NCBI GenBank assembly: GCA_934533075.1 | Contig: CAKTBJ010000001.1 | Location: 124,001-188,000 of the forward strand | Length of the DNA stretch: 64,000 nucleotides | DNA from: an uncultured Paracoccus sp. | GTDB lineage: Bacteria > Pseudomonadota > Alphaproteobacteria > Rhodobacterales > Rhodobacteraceae | Direction: 5' to 3' | Shown: piece by piece, positions 1 to 9,266 of the stretch | Position numbering within the stretch: the first letter of the stretch is position 1 | Layout: every line of letters begins with the position of its first letter | The notes under the pieces: generated by a model | Seen by the model: the letters and a program-made list of their open reading frames with translations, nothing else | Database searches by the model: none | What the model was told of the DNA's origin: nothing | Position numbers and translations under genes: made by a program

Positions 1-636
1 CCAGTCCTTGGCGCGATAGCTCCACCATGAATAGAGCTTGCCGGCCGGGATGTCCTGCCGGGTCACATCGACCCAGCCGCCGGCCTCCTGCGCGTCGGTG
101 AAGGCCGCGACCTCGACGGGGGTGTGGCTGACGATCTTCAGCAACTGCTTGTGCGACCACACATCGTCCTCCAGCGGGGCGATGTTCAGGTCGCCCACCA
201 GGATCGAGCGCGTGGGCCGGTCGGCGCGGAAGGCGTCGCGCAGATGCGCCACGAAATCCAGCTTCTGGCCGAACTTCTCGTTCAGCGTGCGGTCGGGAAT
301 GTCGCCGCCGGCCGGGACGTAGACGTTGTGGATGGTCACGCCGTTCTCCAGCCGCGCGGCGACGTGGCGGGCATGGCCGAGGCCGGCATAATCCACGTCG
401 CCCGCATCCACGATGGGCAGCCGCGACAGGATCGCCACGCCGTTATAGCCCTTTTGCCCGCGCGCGACCATGTGGGTATAGCCCAGCGCCGCGAACACCT
501 CGGCGGGGATCGCATCCACGGGCGACTTGGTTTCCTGAAGGCAAAGGATATCGGGCGCCTCCGTGCCCAGCAACTGCGCGACCAGATCCTGACGCAGCCG
601 CACCGAATTGATATTCCAGGTGGCGAGGGTGAACAT
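1..636 (-). CDS. xthA: Exodeoxyribonuclease III (C-terminus beyond window)
   Basis: Mg-dependent AP endonuclease and 3'-5' exonuclease of base-excision repair, with the endonuclease/exonuclease/phosphatase fold. The leftward frame opens with FTLATWNINSVRLR, then shows the metal-binding LQETK, the VYVPAGGD strand and VGDLNIAP (catalytic Asp/Asn). It reaches YSWWSYRAKDW at the window edge, all typical of the family. Only 212 codons are present; the family usually has 255-270, so the final Asp-His catalytic strands lie outside. The ATG at 636 is preceded by AAGGAG. It lies head-to-tail, 10 bp beyond the end of the NlpC/P60 gene, so the two may be co-transcribed. Confidence 0.95.
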   Translation of the reverse strand, partial: MFTLATWNINSVRLRQDLVAQLLGTEAPDILCLQETKSPVDAIPAEVFAALGYTHMVARGQKGYNGVAILSRLPIVDAGDVDYAGLGHARHVAARLENGVTIHNVYVPAGGDIPDRTLNEKFGQKLDFVAHLRDAFRADRPTRSILVGDLNIAPLEDDVWSHKQLLKIVSHTPVEVAAFTDAQEAGGWVDVTRQDIPAGKLYSWWSYRAKDW

Positions 637-646
637 GGTCTCTCCT

Positions 647-1449
647 TCAGAGGCGGCGGATGGTCAGCAGCGGCAGCGAGGCCTCGATGCGGGCGCGGCA
701 GGTGGCGATGGGTTCCGTGATCACCGCCATGCCGAAGGCGGTGGCGTGGATCATGGTCTCGGCGTCCAGGGCCATCGCGACATGGCCGGGCCAGAAGAAC
801 AGGTCGCCCGGCCGCGTGGCGCCGGCGGCCTCCTGCCCGATGACCCGTTGCAGGTCGCTGTCGCCGGGGCAGATCACCCCGCAGGCGTTCAGCGAAAGCT
901 GCACGAGGCCCGAGCAGTCGATGCCGTCGCGGCTGTTGCCGCCCCAGACATAGGGCGTCCCGATCAGCAGGCGGGCCACGGAGGGGGCATCCGGCGCGGG
1001 TTGCGCGTCCAGATGCGCGGCGGGGATATGGCCGCCGGTTTCCAGTGCCGCCCAGTCGCCTTCAATGCCGGCCACCGCCACCCTTGCCCCCAGCGACAGC
1101 CGCGCCAGCGGGCGCTGCTTGACCTCGGGCGAGGCATAGACATGCGTGGCCGGCACCGCGACGCGATGGGTGGGCGCGGGCGCGGCGCCGATATGGGTCT
1201 CGTCGACCCAGCCGCAGAACAGGTTCTCGTCCTCGATGAAGGCCCAGCCGTCTTGCCGGTCGATCACCGTCACTGCCCGGCCCAGCAGCATCTGGCGGTC
1301 GCGCGGACCGGCGGGCGCGGTGCAGATGTCGGTCAGCGGCGCGGTGACGCGGGCGGCTTCGCCCGGCGTATAGGCGGGACGGTCGAGGACGCCGCGCAGG
1401 CGTTCCAGCGCCACGCGATCCGTGGCCGGGGTGGTGCGGCGGTCATGGG

Positions 1450-1453
<4 letters not shown>
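647..1453 (-). CDS. NlpC/P60-family cell-wall peptidase
   Basis: Cysteine peptidase of family C40, predicted to cut peptidoglycan stem peptides. The 268-residue protein has bacterial SH3-like segments over roughly residues 30-125 and a C-terminal NlpC/P60 domain. The domain carries the nucleophile in DCSGLVQ (Cys180), the general base in GHVAMALD (His224) and a third polar residue near His236. No signal peptide is visible, as in many alphaproteobacterial YkfC/Spr-like dipeptidyl peptidases that recycle muropeptides in the cytoplasm. Its start overlaps the end of the upstream M17 aminopeptidase by 4 bp, so the two are translationally coupled. The pair could degrade wall or muropeptide peptides together; that link is inference. 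Confidence 0.88.
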
Positions 1454-2847
<1,394 letters not shown>

Positions 2848-2929
2848 GATATCCCCGGATTGCTGGCCGGCCCGGTGCGGGCCGCGCGACAGGCTAGCGC
2901 AGGCGCGGGCGAAAGGCCAAGGGGGGCGG

Positions 2930-4231
2930 CTAGGCCTCGTGCCGGTTGCGCCTCAGCTCCAGCGCCATGTGCAGCCGCGCGCCCAGGTCCAGGAACGGGC
3001 GCGGCGGCACCCGCGGCGGCTGGCCCAGCGACAGCATGTCGCCGATCAGGGGATTGTCCTCGCCCAGCGCCATCTCGGCGGCCAGCATGCCGCCGATGGT
3101 GGCGCGGGTGATGCCGATGCCGTTCTGGCAGGCGGCGGTCCAGACGCGCGGCCCGACCGGGCCGAAGGCCGGGCTGCCGTCGCGCGACAGGCACATGTAG
3201 CCGGCCCAGCTATGCGCGATGGGCACCCCGGCCAGCGCGGGAAAACGCTGGTCGAACAGGCGCTGATGGTCGGCGCGGATATGGGCGCGGCGGGCGGCGG
3301 ACTGGCGCAGCGAGGGGCAGAAGCGCGCACTTTGCCGGATCAGGATGCGGCGGTCGTTGGTGTAGCGCATGGTGATCCCGGCCAGCGCATGCGCCGGGAT
3401 CACGCCCCAGGGCGCCACGCCGCCCAGCGCCGCATGCTCGGCCTCGGTAAGGCGGCGGGTCAGGCTGGCATGGGTGACGATGCTGAGCAGTCGCCCGCGC
3501 CAGAAGCCGAATTGCGGCACCAGGCCGTTGACGCCCAGGATCGCCTTGTCGGCGCGGATGCGGCCCGCCGGCGTCTCGACCACCACCGGGCCGGAGAAAT
3601 CGGCGCGCAGGACCGGGCTGTTCTCGAACAGCGTCACGTTCGCCGGCAGGCTGTCGCCGAGGCCACGGGTCAGCGCCGCCGGGTTCAGCAGCACCGTGCC
3701 GCGCGTGTAAAGCGCCGCGTGAAAATGCCCCGTCCCGAGCCGGGCGCGCAACTCGTCGGCGTCCAGCCATTCGTAATCCTCGCCCAGCCGGTCCAGGGCG
3801 GCGGCATGGGCATCCAGCATCTCGGCCTTGCCGCGCGGGGTCACGGCGGCGTGGAATTTTCCCACCTCGCTCCAGTCGCAGCCGATGCGGTGGCGCTGGA
3901 CCAACCCGCGCAGCGCGGCGATGGCGGCACGCGACAGCCGCCCCCATGCCGCGTCATGCGGGGTTCCGAGGTGATGCAGGTCGATGGCGAAGCCGGAATT
4001 GCGGCCCGAGGCGCCGGCGGCCAGGTCCTGCGCATCGACCAGCGCGATCGCGGCCTCGGGGCGCAGCTCGGCCAGCCGGCGGGCGGCGGCGAGGCCGGCA
4101 TAGCCGGCCCCGATCACCACGACATCCGCCCGCAGATCGCCCTTCAGCGCCGGGCGGGGTGCGCGTGGCGGCAGGCCGTCCAGCCAGCCGTTGCCGGCAT
4201 CGTCCTGCGGAAGCCGGCGAATGCGAATCAT
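2930..4231 (-). CDS. FAD-dependent oxidoreductase (DadA/PuuB-like)
   Basis: A 433-residue flavoprotein of the D-amino-acid/glycine oxidase superfamily, likely oxidising an amine or amino acid. The N-terminal dinucleotide motif VVVIGAGYAGLAAARRL lies near residues 35-52, followed by VDAQDLAAGASGRNSGF, the loop typical of gamma-glutamylputrescine oxidoreductases. The C-terminal part (WAGYMCLSRDGSPAFG, NGIGITRATIGG) fits the substrate and FAD domain. The frame is open far upstream, but the ATG at 4231 is right because it places the FAD motif close to the N-terminus. It diverges from the Tat-exported amine oxidase across a shared 201-bp control region. The exact substrate cannot be read from sequence. 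Confidence 0.85.
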   Translation of the reverse strand: MIRIRRLPQDDAGNGWLDGLPPRAPRPALKGDLRADVVVIGAGYAGLAAARRLAELRPEAAIALVDAQDLAAGASGRNSGFAIDLHHLGTPHDAAWGRLSRAAIAALRGLVQRHRIGCDWSEVGKFHAAVTPRGKAEMLDAHAAALDRLGEDYEWLDADELRARLGTGHFHAALYTRGTVLLNPAALTRGLGDSLPANVTLFENSPVLRADFSGPVVVETPAGRIRADKAILGVNGLVPQFGFWRGRLLSIVTHASLTRRLTEAEHAALGGVAPWGVIPAHALAGITMRYTNDRRILIRQSARFCPSLRQSAARRAHIRADHQRLFDQRFPALAGVPIAHSWAGYMCLSRDGSPAFGPVGPRVWTAACQNGIGITRATIGGMLAAEMALGEDNPLIGDMLSLGQPPRVPPRPFLDLGARLHMALELRRNRHEA

Positions 4232-4432
4232 CGGTCTGCCCCTCTTATCCCTTTGCAAAGGCTTGGCGATTGCGCGCATGGGCAGGTTCGGGCCGGCTGC
4301 CACGGATGCGTGACGAATACCATTGGACCTCTTGTCGCAGTTGTGTTGATCTGGACCCCGGCGCCATTGCGGCGCGCCGCCGCCCGCCCCTCCTCGCGGC
4401 CGGCGGCTTCCGAAACAGATTGGAGAAACAGC

Positions 4433-6028
4433 ATGGGCAACGCAACGGGCATGTCGCGGCGCGACTTGCTGACCCTTGTGGGTTACGCAGCCGGTGCCTC
4501 GGCGATGTATGGCGCGATGGTCAGGATGGGCCATGCCGGCACGTCGAACTATGACGGACCGCTGAAGCTGGAGGGCGATCCGAAAGGCACCTCGGTCCTG
4601 ATCCTCGGCGCCGGGCTGGCGGGGCTGACGGCCGCCTACGAGCTGGGCCGGGCCGGCTACAAGGTGCAGATCCTCGAATACCGCGAGCGGCCCGGCGGGC
4701 GCTGCTGGACGCTGCATGCCGGCGAGACCTATACCGAGCTGGGCGGCTTCACCCAGACCGTCGATTTCGCCGAAGGCAACTACCTGAACGGCGGGCCGTG
4801 GCGGGTGCCGGCGGATCACCACGCGGTGCTGGACTATTGCAAGCGTTTCGGCGTCAGGCTGGAAGCCTTCGTGCAGCGCAACTTCTATGCCTATCTGCAC
4901 AATTCGCAGGCGCTGGACGGCAAGCCGCAGCGTTACCGCGAGGTGGCGGCCGATTTCCGCGGCCAGATCGTGGAGCTGCTGGCCAAGGCGGTCGATCAGG
5001 GCAAGCTGGACGAGGCCGTCACCGATGCCGACGGCGCGGCGCTGGTCGAGGCGCTGAAATCCTACGGCATGCTGAACGACGATCTGGAATATGTCTCCGG
5101 CCCGCATACCTCGGCCTTCCGGGGCTGGAAGAAGCCGCCGGGCGGCGGCGCCGATCCCTGGCCGGAACCGTCCGAGATCATCACCCTGAAGGATCTGGTC
5201 GAGGGCCGGCTGTGGGAATTCCTGCTGGACGGCGACCATATCGACTATCAGCCGTCGATCTTCCAGCCCGTCGGCGGCATGGAGGAGATCGCCCGAGGCT
5301 TCGACCGCGCCATCAAGGCGGAGGTGGGCGAGATCGTCACCTACAACGCCAAGGTCATCCGCATCGAGGGCAGCGACGACGGCGTGTCCGCGACCTGGGT
5401 GCCCGCGGATGGCGAGGGCGAGGAAACCACCGTCACGGCGGATTACTGCATCTGCACCATCCCCTTCTCGATCCTCGGCCAGATCGAGAACAACTTCTCG
5501 ACCGCGATGCAGACCGCCATCGACGGCGTGTATTACGAGGCGTCGATCAAGGTCGGGCTGGAGTTCAAGCGCCGCTTCTGGGAGCAGGACGAGCATATCT
5601 TCGGTGGCATCAGCTATACCGACCTGCCGATCTCGCTGATCTCCTATCCGTCGAACGACTACTTCAGCGACGGGCCGGGCGTGCTGCTGGGCTGCTATTC
5701 CTGGGGGGCGGCGGCCTACAACTTCACCGCCATCCCGCCGGAGGAGCGGATCGAGAAGGCCCTCGAATACGGTTCGCAGATTCACCCGCAATATCGCGAG
5801 GAGTTCAAGGCCGGCGCCTCGGTCGCCTGGCATCGGGTGCCCTGGGTGCTGGGCTGCTATGGCGAATGGCGCGACAAGGAGGGCGATTACGCCGCCGCCG
5901 CCGCGATGGACCAGCGCACGCTGTTGGCGGGGGAACACATGTCCGAACTGCCGGCCTGGCAGGAGGGCGCGGTGCTGTCGGCGCTGGATGCGGTCAAGCG
6001 GCTGCATGCCCATGTCACCCAAGGGTAA
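4433..6028 (+). CDS. Tat-exported flavin monoamine oxidase family protein
   Basis: A 531-residue flavin amine oxidase. The N-terminus has a twin-arginine signal (SRRDLLTLVGYAAGAS, residues 8-23), so the folded flavoprotein should be exported to the periplasm. The FAD motif LILGAGLAGLTAAYELG starts near residue 55, and ERPGGRCWT follows, as in L-amino-acid and monoamine oxidases. The ATG at 4433 is preceded by GGAGAAACAGC and gives the signal peptide directly. A cytochrome c gene starts 13 bp downstream and an exported RidA homologue follows, suggesting that electrons go to cytochrome c rather than to O2, as in the nicotine oxidoreductase NicA2 of Pseudomonas putida. The substrate is unknown. 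Confidence 0.88.
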   Translation: MGNATGMSRRDLLTLVGYAAGASAMYGAMVRMGHAGTSNYDGPLKLEGDPKGTSVLILGAGLAGLTAAYELGRAGYKVQILEYRERPGGRCWTLHAGETYTELGGFTQTVDFAEGNYLNGGPWRVPADHHAVLDYCKRFGVRLEAFVQRNFYAYLHNSQALDGKPQRYREVAADFRGQIVELLAKAVDQGKLDEAVTDADGAALVEALKSYGMLNDDLEYVSGPHTSAFRGWKKPPGGGADPWPEPSEIITLKDLVEGRLWEFLLDGDHIDYQPSIFQPVGGMEEIARGFDRAIKAEVGEIVTYNAKVIRIEGSDDGVSATWVPADGEGEETTVTADYCICTIPFSILGQIENNFSTAMQTAIDGVYYEASIKVGLEFKRRFWEQDEHIFGGISYTDLPISLISYPSNDYFSDGPGVLLGCYSWGAAAYNFTAIPPEERIEKALEYGSQIHPQYREEFKAGASVAWHRVPWVLGCYGEWRDKEGDYAAAAAMDQRTLLAGEHMSELPAWQEGAVLSALDAVKRLHAHVTQG

Positions 6029-6041
6029 GGAGGGAAAAGCC

Positions 6042-6431
6042 ATGCTGAACGCTGTCAAATGGGCGGCCGTGGCCGCCATCGCCGCTACCCCCGCCCTGGC
6101 GCAGGATTTCGTCACCACCGGCGACTGGAGCGCCCCCTTCCCCCAGCAGGGCGGCAAGGCGGTTTATGACGCCGTTTGCGCCGGCTGCCACATGCCCGAG
6201 GGCGAGGGTGCCATCGGTGCCGGCACCTATCCGGCGCTGGCCGGAAACGAGATGCTGGAGGGGCCGGACTATCCGATCTTCATGGTGCTGCACGGCCAGC
6301 GCGCCATGCCGGCCATCGGCTGGATGCTGGACGACCAGCAGGTCGCCGATGTGGTGAACTATATCCGCCACGAACTGGGCAACGCCTTCGAGGGCGAGAC
6401 CACCGCCGCGGACGTGGCCGACGCGCGCTGA
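6042..6431 (+). CDS. Periplasmic c-type cytochrome
   Basis: A 129-residue class I cytochrome c. Residues 1-20 form a Sec signal ending in PALAQ. The single haem-binding motif CAGCH is at residues 46-50, and AMPAIGWM supplies the probable Met axial ligand before the C-terminal helix DQQVADVVNYIRH. A strong GGAGG ribosome site precedes the ATG at 6042. It follows the amine oxidase gene by 13 bp and precedes the ridA-like gene, so it is the obvious electron acceptor for that flavoenzyme. That role is inferred from operon order. Confidence 0.93.
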   Translation: MLNAVKWAAVAAIAATPALAQDFVTTGDWSAPFPQQGGKAVYDAVCAGCHMPEGEGAIGAGTYPALAGNEMLEGPDYPIFMVLHGQRAMPAIGWMLDDQQVADVVNYIRHELGNAFEGETTAADVADAR

Positions 6432-6447
6432 CCGGCGCGCCCCGCGC

Positions 6448-6473
6448 GGGCGGCGGGGATGTCCCTGCCGCCC
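6448..6473 (+). other. Hairpin between cytochrome c and ridA-like genes
   Basis: An 11-bp stem with one G-U pair (6448-6458 with 6463-6473) closes an ATGT loop. No T-run follows, so it is more likely an mRNA-stabilising or attenuating hairpin than a terminator. Confidence 0.55.
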
Positions 6474-6501
6474 GCCCCATTCAGAAGGAAAGGACAGAAG
6501 G

Positions 6502-6984
6502 ATGCTCAGAACCCTTGCGATCGCGGGCGCGATGCTGCTGCCCCTTGCCGCGCAGGCGCAGGACGTGGTGCGCCACAAGATCCCGGATTCCGATTTCCCG
6601 ATCCTGCAGGCCGTCGAGGTGCCGCCCGGCAAGACGCTGGTCTATCTCTCCGGCACGGTGCCGGGGATCGCGGATGCCGCGGCCGATCCCGATACGCCGG
6701 CGGCCTGGGGCGACATGCAGACCCAGACCGTCAGCGTGCTGAACGCCATCGACGCCCAGCTGCGCGGGATGGGGCTGGGCATGGGCGATGTGATCAAGAT
6801 GCAGGTGTTCCTGGTGGCGCCGGAGGACGGGCCGGTCGATTTCGCCGGCTTCATGGCCGGTTACTCGCAGTTCTTCGGCACCGAGGCGCAGCCGAACCTG
6901 CCGGTGCGCTCGGCGATGGTGGTGGATGCGCTGGTGCATCCGCGATGGCTGGTCGAGATCGAGGTGACGGCGGTGCGCCCCTAG
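6502..6984 (+). CDS. Exported RidA/YjgF-family protein
   Basis: RidA proteins hydrolyse reactive enamine and imine intermediates released by amine-oxidising or PLP enzymes. This 160-residue copy has a clear signal peptide (MLRTLAIAGAMLLPLAAQAQ), unlike the usual cytosolic family members of about 130 residues. The conserved Arg that binds the carboxylate is present in LPVRSAM (Arg136), and the C-terminal VEIEVTAV strand is intact. AAGGAAAGGACAGAAGG provides the ribosome site. As third gene after a Tat-exported amine oxidase and a cytochrome c, it is well placed to hydrolyse the periplasmic imine product. That function is inference. Confidence 0.85.
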   Translation: MLRTLAIAGAMLLPLAAQAQDVVRHKIPDSDFPILQAVEVPPGKTLVYLSGTVPGIADAAADPDTPAAWGDMQTQTVSVLNAIDAQLRGMGLGMGDVIKMQVFLVAPEDGPVDFAGFMAGYSQFFGTEAQPNLPVRSAMVVDALVHPRWLVEIEVTAVRP

Positions 6985-7098
6985 GCAGGGCTGCCCCCGC
7001 CGCACCCGCATGCCCTTGCGTCACTTGCCCGTGCCGGGCGCAACCGGCGCGGCAGCGGCGGCGTTGAGGCACAGGTTCCGTTCAAGGGAGGACATGCC

Positions 7099-7389
7099 AT
7101 GACCCCGATCCCCACCCTGCCGCTTGCGGTGCTGGCCGTCTCGCTTCTGGCCGCCTGCGCCACCCAGATTCCGGCCGGGCAGACACCCGGCACCTGCCGC
7201 GCCGGCGATGCCGAGAAGCTGGTGGGCCAGGTCAATCCCTCCGAGGAAGCCATCCTGGCCCTGACCGGCGCCAGCACCCTGCGCCAGTTGGGTCCCGACC
7301 AGCCGATGACGATGGATTACCGTTTCGACCGCGTGACGGTCATCAGGGACCCCGTTACCGGCCGCGTGCTGCGTGCCACCTGTGGTTGA
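7099..7389 (+). CDS. I78-family peptidase inhibitor lipoprotein
   Basis: A small (96-residue) lipoprotein with signal and lipobox (VSLLAAC, Cys17 or so). The remainder matches the I78 (Aspergillus elastase inhibitor-like) family: a Cys near the mature start, KLVGQ, then RQLGPDQPMTMDYRFDRV, and a closing Cys-Gly. The two Cys probably form a disulfide in the periplasm. Role: protection against serine peptidases. It starts 114 bp after the RidA gene with its own AGGGAGG ribosome site, and may or may not belong to that unit. Confidence 0.85.
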   Translation: MTPIPTLPLAVLAVSLLAACATQIPAGQTPGTCRAGDAEKLVGQVNPSEEAILALTGASTLRQLGPDQPMTMDYRFDRVTVIRDPVTGRVLRATCG

Positions 7390-7416
7390 ATGTCCGCCTC
7401 GCCGCATCTGCGTGGC

Positions 7417-7441
7417 GAATATATCATAATGTGAATATATC
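7417..7441. promoter_or_regulatory. Direct repeat GAATATATC upstream of nsrR
   Basis: Two identical 9-mers (7417-7425 and 7433-7441) lie 16 bp apart in a short AT-rich patch. A related ATATATC recurs at 7993-7999, after the regulator gene. The position fits an operator or AT-rich promoter element; no protein is assigned. Confidence 0.4.
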
Positions 7442-7463
7442 GGCTTGTGCCCTGCGGATGCAG

Positions 7464-7477
7464 ACCCTAGCTAGGGT
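7464..7477. promoter_or_regulatory. 14-bp perfect palindrome upstream of nsrR
   Basis: ACCCTAGCTAGGGT is a perfect palindrome 46 bp before the regulator ATG. It contains CTAG, which is rare in such genomes. Rrf2 proteins bind palindromes as dimers and often autoregulate, so this is the best operator candidate. Just downstream, TTTGTGGTT is repeated at 7486-7494 and 7501-7509. Confidence 0.5.
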
Positions 7478-7523
7478 TCCGCTGGTTTGTGGTTCCTGGT
7501 TTTGTGGTTTCGGGCGGTTTGCC

Positions 7524-7955
7524 ATGCAGTTGACGGGTTTTGCTGACTTTGGTGTTCGGGCGCTGATGCGATTGGCCGCGTCGCCCGGCACGGTCCTCAC
7601 TGCGGCCGAAATCGCCGACGAGTTCGGCATATCGCGCAATCACCTGGCGAAAAGCATGGCGGTGCTGGCGCGGGCCGGCTTTATCACCAGCCGCCGCGGG
7701 GGCGGCGGCGCCATGCTGGCACGCCCCGCGGACCAGATCCGGCTGGGCGACGTGGTGTCGGCGCTGTCGGCGAACGTGCCGATGGCCGATTGCTTTCGCC
7801 CGGATGGCGGCACCTGCATGCTGTCCGGCCATTGCGGGCTGCAAGTCCGCCTCGTCAAGGCGCGGGTCGCCTTCATCGCCTCGCTGAACGAATCCACCCT
7901 CGCGGACATCGCCATAGGCCCGATCCAGGCCAAGCACGGCCGACACAACGTCTGA
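7524..7955 (+). CDS. nsrR: Rrf2-family regulator, NsrR-like
   Basis: A 143-residue Rrf2-type transcription factor. The opening MQLTGFADFGVRALMRLA and the recognition helix ISRNHLAKSMAVLARAGF resemble NsrR, the nitric-oxide sensor with an Fe-S cluster. Three Cys (90, 98, 104; pattern C-x7-C-x5-C) are spaced for cluster binding. The frame is open for 46 codons upstream, but MQLT is the conserved family start. Rrf2 relatives such as IscR or RirA are alternatives; the SRNH helix argues for NsrR. No denitrification gene is nearby, so its targets would lie elsewhere apart from likely autoregulation. Confidence 0.8.
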   Translation: MQLTGFADFGVRALMRLAASPGTVLTAAEIADEFGISRNHLAKSMAVLARAGFITSRRGGGGAMLARPADQIRLGDVVSALSANVPMADCFRPDGGTCMLSGHCGLQVRLVKARVAFIASLNESTLADIAIGPIQAKHGRHNV

Positions 7956-8148
7956 ATTCGCATTTTCGTTGCGCTTTACCTGTGGTTGCGGCATATATCC
8001 GCTCATCCCATGCTGCTGTGCGGAAACCGGCACATGACCGGCGGCATTGTGCTGTCACAAGACGCGAGGTGGCCGTGGCGGTTTGGACCTGGGACAGGGT
8101 CGTCCTGACCCGGCTACTCAACTGACAGATGAGTATCGGGACGTAATC

Positions 8149-9234
8149 ATGACAGACTCCAATCAATCCTGGGTGCAAGGCCGCAAGGTGATCGTGACCG
8201 GCGGCGTCGGCTCGGTCGGGCGCGAGCTGGTGCTGAAGCTGATCCGGCAGAAGGCCGGCGTGATCCGGGTGATCGACAACAACGAGAGCGCGCTGTTCGA
8301 CATGGAGACCGAGCTGCACGGCACGCCCGGCCTCGAATTCTTCCATTGCGACATCACCGACGAGCGCGAGATGCGCCGCACCTTCTCGAACATGGACCTC
8401 TGCCTGCATTGCGCGGCGCTGAAGCATGTCCCAAGCTGCGAGCGCAGCCCGTTCTCGGCCGTCAACGTCAATATCGAGGGCAGCGAGGTCGTCGGCCGCG
8501 TGGCGATGGAGGCCGGGCTGGAAAAGCTGATCTTCACCTCCTCGGACAAGGCGGTGAACCCGACGAATGTGATGGGCACCTCCAAGCTGATGGGCGAGCG
8601 GCTGTTCACCGCGATGAACTTCATGCGCTCGAACGACACGCAGACGGTGTTCTCCTGCACCCGCTTCGGCAATGTGCTGGGGTCGCGCGGCTCGGTCGTG
8701 CCGCTGTTCGCGCGCCAGATCGCCCAGGGTGGCCCGGTGACGATCACCGACGAGCGCATGACCCGCTTCGTGATGACGATGGAGCAGGCCGCCGATCTGG
8801 TGATCGAAAGCATGCAGCTGGCCAAGGGCGGCGAGGTCTTCGTCACCAAGATGCCGGTTCTGGCGATCACCGACCTGGCCCGCGCCATGATCGACCTGCT
8901 GGCCCCCGCCTATGGCCGCGACCCCGCCGAGGTCGAACTGGCCGTGACCGGCCCCCGCCCCGGCGAAAAGCTGTGGGAGGAGCTTTCGACCGACGAGGAG
9001 GCCGGCCGCCTGCTGGAGGGCGACCGGTTCCTGGTGGTCATGCCGGCCGGCCACACCGCGCGCCAGCGCGAGATGAAATATGCCTATGACTCGCTGCCGA
9101 TGCAGCGCTCGGAAATGGTTTACCATTCGTCGCGCCAGCCGCGCATGGACCTGGCCGAGATCCGCGACATGCTGCTGATGCCGGGCGTCCTGCCCGAGGA
9201 CGCGGCCGCCGCCCTTGCGACATTGGGCGCCTGA
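8149..9234 (+). CDS. UDP-sugar 4,6-dehydratase, WbpM/CapD/FlaA1 type
   Basis: An extended short-chain dehydrogenase (361 residues) predicted to convert a UDP-HexNAc into its 4-keto-6-deoxy form for surface glycans. The NAD motif is TGGVGSVG (residues 17-24). The active-site segment SSDKAVNPTNVMGTSK (131-146) has Met142 where most SDRs have Tyr, giving the S-M-K arrangement described for WbpM. No transmembrane domain is present, so it resembles the soluble FlaA1/PseB-size proteins. It starts a rightward cluster with a SqdB homologue 32 bp downstream. The upstream 193 bp hold no gene and should contain the promoter. Confidence 0.85.
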   Translation: MTDSNQSWVQGRKVIVTGGVGSVGRELVLKLIRQKAGVIRVIDNNESALFDMETELHGTPGLEFFHCDITDEREMRRTFSNMDLCLHCAALKHVPSCERSPFSAVNVNIEGSEVVGRVAMEAGLEKLIFTSSDKAVNPTNVMGTSKLMGERLFTAMNFMRSNDTQTVFSCTRFGNVLGSRGSVVPLFARQIAQGGPVTITDERMTRFVMTMEQAADLVIESMQLAKGGEVFVTKMPVLAITDLARAMIDLLAPAYGRDPAEVELAVTGPRPGEKLWEELSTDEEAGRLLEGDRFLVVMPAGHTARQREMKYAYDSLPMQRSEMVYHSSRQPRMDLAEIRDMLLMPGVLPEDAAAALATLGA

Positions 9235-9266
9235 GCGCCCCGATAACCGACAGACGGAGATTTTTC

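Noticed and set aside
4232-6157. Extension of the FAD oxidoreductase frame upstream of 4231
   Set aside because: The extension is antisense to the Tat amine oxidase and would place the FAD motif over 600 residues from the N-terminus.
7390-8148. FNR/NnrR box (TTGAT-N4-ATCAA) around the NsrR-like gene
   Set aside because: No such palindrome is found; the AT-rich repeats there do not fit.
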